Shown one piece after another: positions 12,066 to 13,273 of a stretch of DNA of 13,273 nucleotides. The position numbers and the translations under genes are program-made. The stretch lies in contig JAILGO010000107.1 of the NCBI GenBank assembly GCA_024696725.1, positions 1-13,273 of the forward strand, read 5' to 3'. This DNA is from Eubacterium sp. (GTDB taxonomy: Bacteria; Bacillota; Clostridia; Oscillospirales; Acutalibacteraceae). How positions within the stretch are numbered: the first letter of the stretch is position 1; each line of letters opens with the position of its first letter. The notes below the pieces were generated by a model. That model had not been told where the DNA came from. It saw nothing but the letters and a program-made list of their open reading frames with translations, and ran no database searches.

Positions 12066-13273
12066 ATTTACTCTTTACCGATTTTATTTTACTCCATTTG
12101 CCGTAATACTTTTTTCCGTTTACTGTCGTATAGGCGCGCACCTTAATATAATAGGTTACGCCCTTAGTAAAGTTTTTACCCGTATACTCCGTTACGCCCG
12201 AGGCGAACTTTTTAGCCGCTACCGTTTTTTTGAATTTCTTATCTCTTGCATACCTGAGCTGATAACCGCTCGCGCCTTTAATCTTTCCCCATGAGGAATA
12301 GATTTTACCTCTTTCGGGCGACGAAACGGAAGTGAGCTTACATCGCATCGGAATAGCCTTATATGTTACCGCGGCGGAATAATCGCTCCACTCCCCGCCG
12401 ACGTACGCCCTTACCTTTATCCGATACTTGTTACCCGGCGTAAGATTTTTAATCGAAGCAGTTTTACCCGTAACGGTTTTTCCGAAGCTCGTTTTCTTTG
12501 TAAGATTTTCTACGTTAAGATAGAACTTATCCGCAGAAGCCGCCTCGTTCCATTTAAACGACATCGTTTCGGTCGTTCTTGAGGTAAGAGAAAGAGCTGA
12601 GGGAACCGGCGATACCGGCTCGGGAGAAGAAGCTCCGTTAGGCATATTCTCGAAAACAGGGATATAAAATACGATTTTCGAATCGAGAATACCGGCGTTT
12701 TTATACGCTTTATACGTGCTCACGGATTCGATTGAAACGGCGTCAACGTTCTGCATATACTCGTGAGAATAAAGCGAGCCCGACGAGCTGTTTACGTTGA
12801 ATTTTTCAAGATAACCCGTATTCTGATATTCAAGGTATTTCTCGGCGATATACTCTGCGCCGCCGACTATTGAGCGGTAAGGATTCGTCCACGGTCTCTG
12901 ATAGTTAAAGTACGTAGTTCTGAGCTTTGACCTGAGGATATAGCCTGTAAGTCCGACGGCATAACTGCTCTGGGAGTAAAGACGGACCTTATAATAATTG
13001 CCGTGAGTTGAAATATATGACATATACTGCTTCGCGGCTACAGCGGTTTCCTTACCCTTGCCTGCTTTTTTCGCGGAATCGTATTCTGCATAAAGCGTTG
13101 CCTTTGACTCGGTTCTGAGAAAGCCCGAAGCCCACTCAAGACCGCTCGTTGCGCCGTTTGACGCGCCGATACTGTAATAGTTATATATGCCGTTAAACGG
13201 CTTTTTTGTTCCACACACTCCGGTTGCGGTAGGATTGGTTGCGCCGACCTCCTTAACTATACGGGAGGCAATA
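12064..13273 (-). CDS. Glucosaminidase-like wall hydrolase with two FN3 domains (5' end missing)
   Basis: The frame stays open to the window edge, giving 402 visible residues; the GTG at 13218 is internal, since coding sequence (IASRIVKEVGATNPTATG) continues above it. The N-terminal visible part, with NGIYNYYSIGASNG, the PWTNPYRSIVGGAEYIA segment and YMQNVDA, matches the second half of the endo-beta-N-acetylglucosaminidase (GH73-type) domain of clostridial wall enzymes, which cut peptidoglycan. The catalytic Glu is expected upstream, outside the window. A Pro/Ser linker (SSPEPVSPVPSA) leads to two fibronectin type III domains (visible residues about 223-306 and 309-402), with LTPGNKYRIKVRAY and FTKGVTYYIKVRAY as their F-strand marks. 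The end is lysine-rich. It is secreted by family; the signal peptide is not visible. It converges on the 1041-residue gene and shares its terminator. Confidence 0.85.
   Translation of the reverse strand, partial: IASRIVKEVGATNPTATGVCGTKKPFNGIYNYYSIGASNGATSGLEWASGFLRTESKATLYAEYDSAKKAGKGKETAVAAKQYMSYISTHGNYYKVRLYSQSSYAVGLTGYILRSKLRTTYFNYQRPWTNPYRSIVGGAEYIAEKYLEYQNTGYLEKFNVNSSSGSLYSHEYMQNVDAVSIESVSTYKAYKNAGILDSKIVFYIPVFENMPNGASSPEPVSPVPSALSLTSRTTETMSFKWNEAASADKFYLNVENLTKKTSFGKTVTGKTASIKNLTPGNKYRIKVRAYVGGEWSDYSAAVTYKAIPMRCKLTSVSSPERGKIYSSWGKIKGASGYQLRYARDKKFKKTVAAKKFASGVTEYTGKNFTKGVTYYIKVRAYTTVNGKKYYGKWSKIKSVKSK

Noticed and set aside
12064..13218. Complete 384-residue hydrolase starting at GTG 13218
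   Set aside because: The frame is open to the window edge with plausible coding sequence above it, no ribosome site precedes the GTG, and the first half of the catalytic domain would be missing.

Overview
The window looks like chromosome from a low-to-moderate GC Gram-positive clostridium, probably of the Oscillospiraceae/Ruminococcaceae type. The evidence is a SCIFF peptide with its radical SAM maturase, a Rex redox repressor, near-consensus sigma-A promoters, strong AAGGAG ribosome sites, and secreted proteins ending in the lysine-rich Ig-like tail common in gut Clostridia. I see no tRNA, rRNA, insertion sequence, CRISPR array or phage gene. No gene-free gap exceeds about 200 bases.

Region 1 (1-2062). 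The 3' end of an Orn/Lys/Arg decarboxylase gene is followed by a ranthipeptide locus: a 48-residue SCIFF precursor (scfA) driven by a perfect TTGACA-17-TATAAT promoter inside the end of the decarboxylase gene, a weak hairpin acting as a possible attenuator, and the SPASM radical SAM maturase (scfB). The precursor is unusual. The Cys and Thr positions used for the thioether in characterised SCIFF peptides are both Ser, and a sixth Cys lies in the leader instead. A small convergent PH-like gene with a TTG start shares the terminator.

Region 2 (2147-6713). This is a four-gene operon: aconitase, isocitrate dehydrogenase, Rex, and a Cys-rich 226-residue protein of unknown function. A 13/14 match to the Rex operator overlaps the -35 box of its promoter, and a weaker copy lies at the predicted start of transcription. 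The sequence therefore predicts that Rex represses, in response to NADH/NAD+, the oxidative arm from citrate to 2-oxoglutarate together with its own gene. Citrate synthase is not present.

Region 3 (6726-13273). Two secreted proteins (631 and 1041 residues) share a 79-bp promoter/leader (72/79 identical), similar 24-residue signal peptides, and a homologous Cys-motif plus lysine-rich C-terminal module, but have different N-terminal parts. The larger has seven acidic Ig-like repeats of about 120 residues. Facing them is a 5'-truncated gene for a glucosaminidase-like wall hydrolase with two FN3 domains. Together this is a cell-envelope cluster, with the first two genes probably co-regulated through a palindrome over the -10 box.
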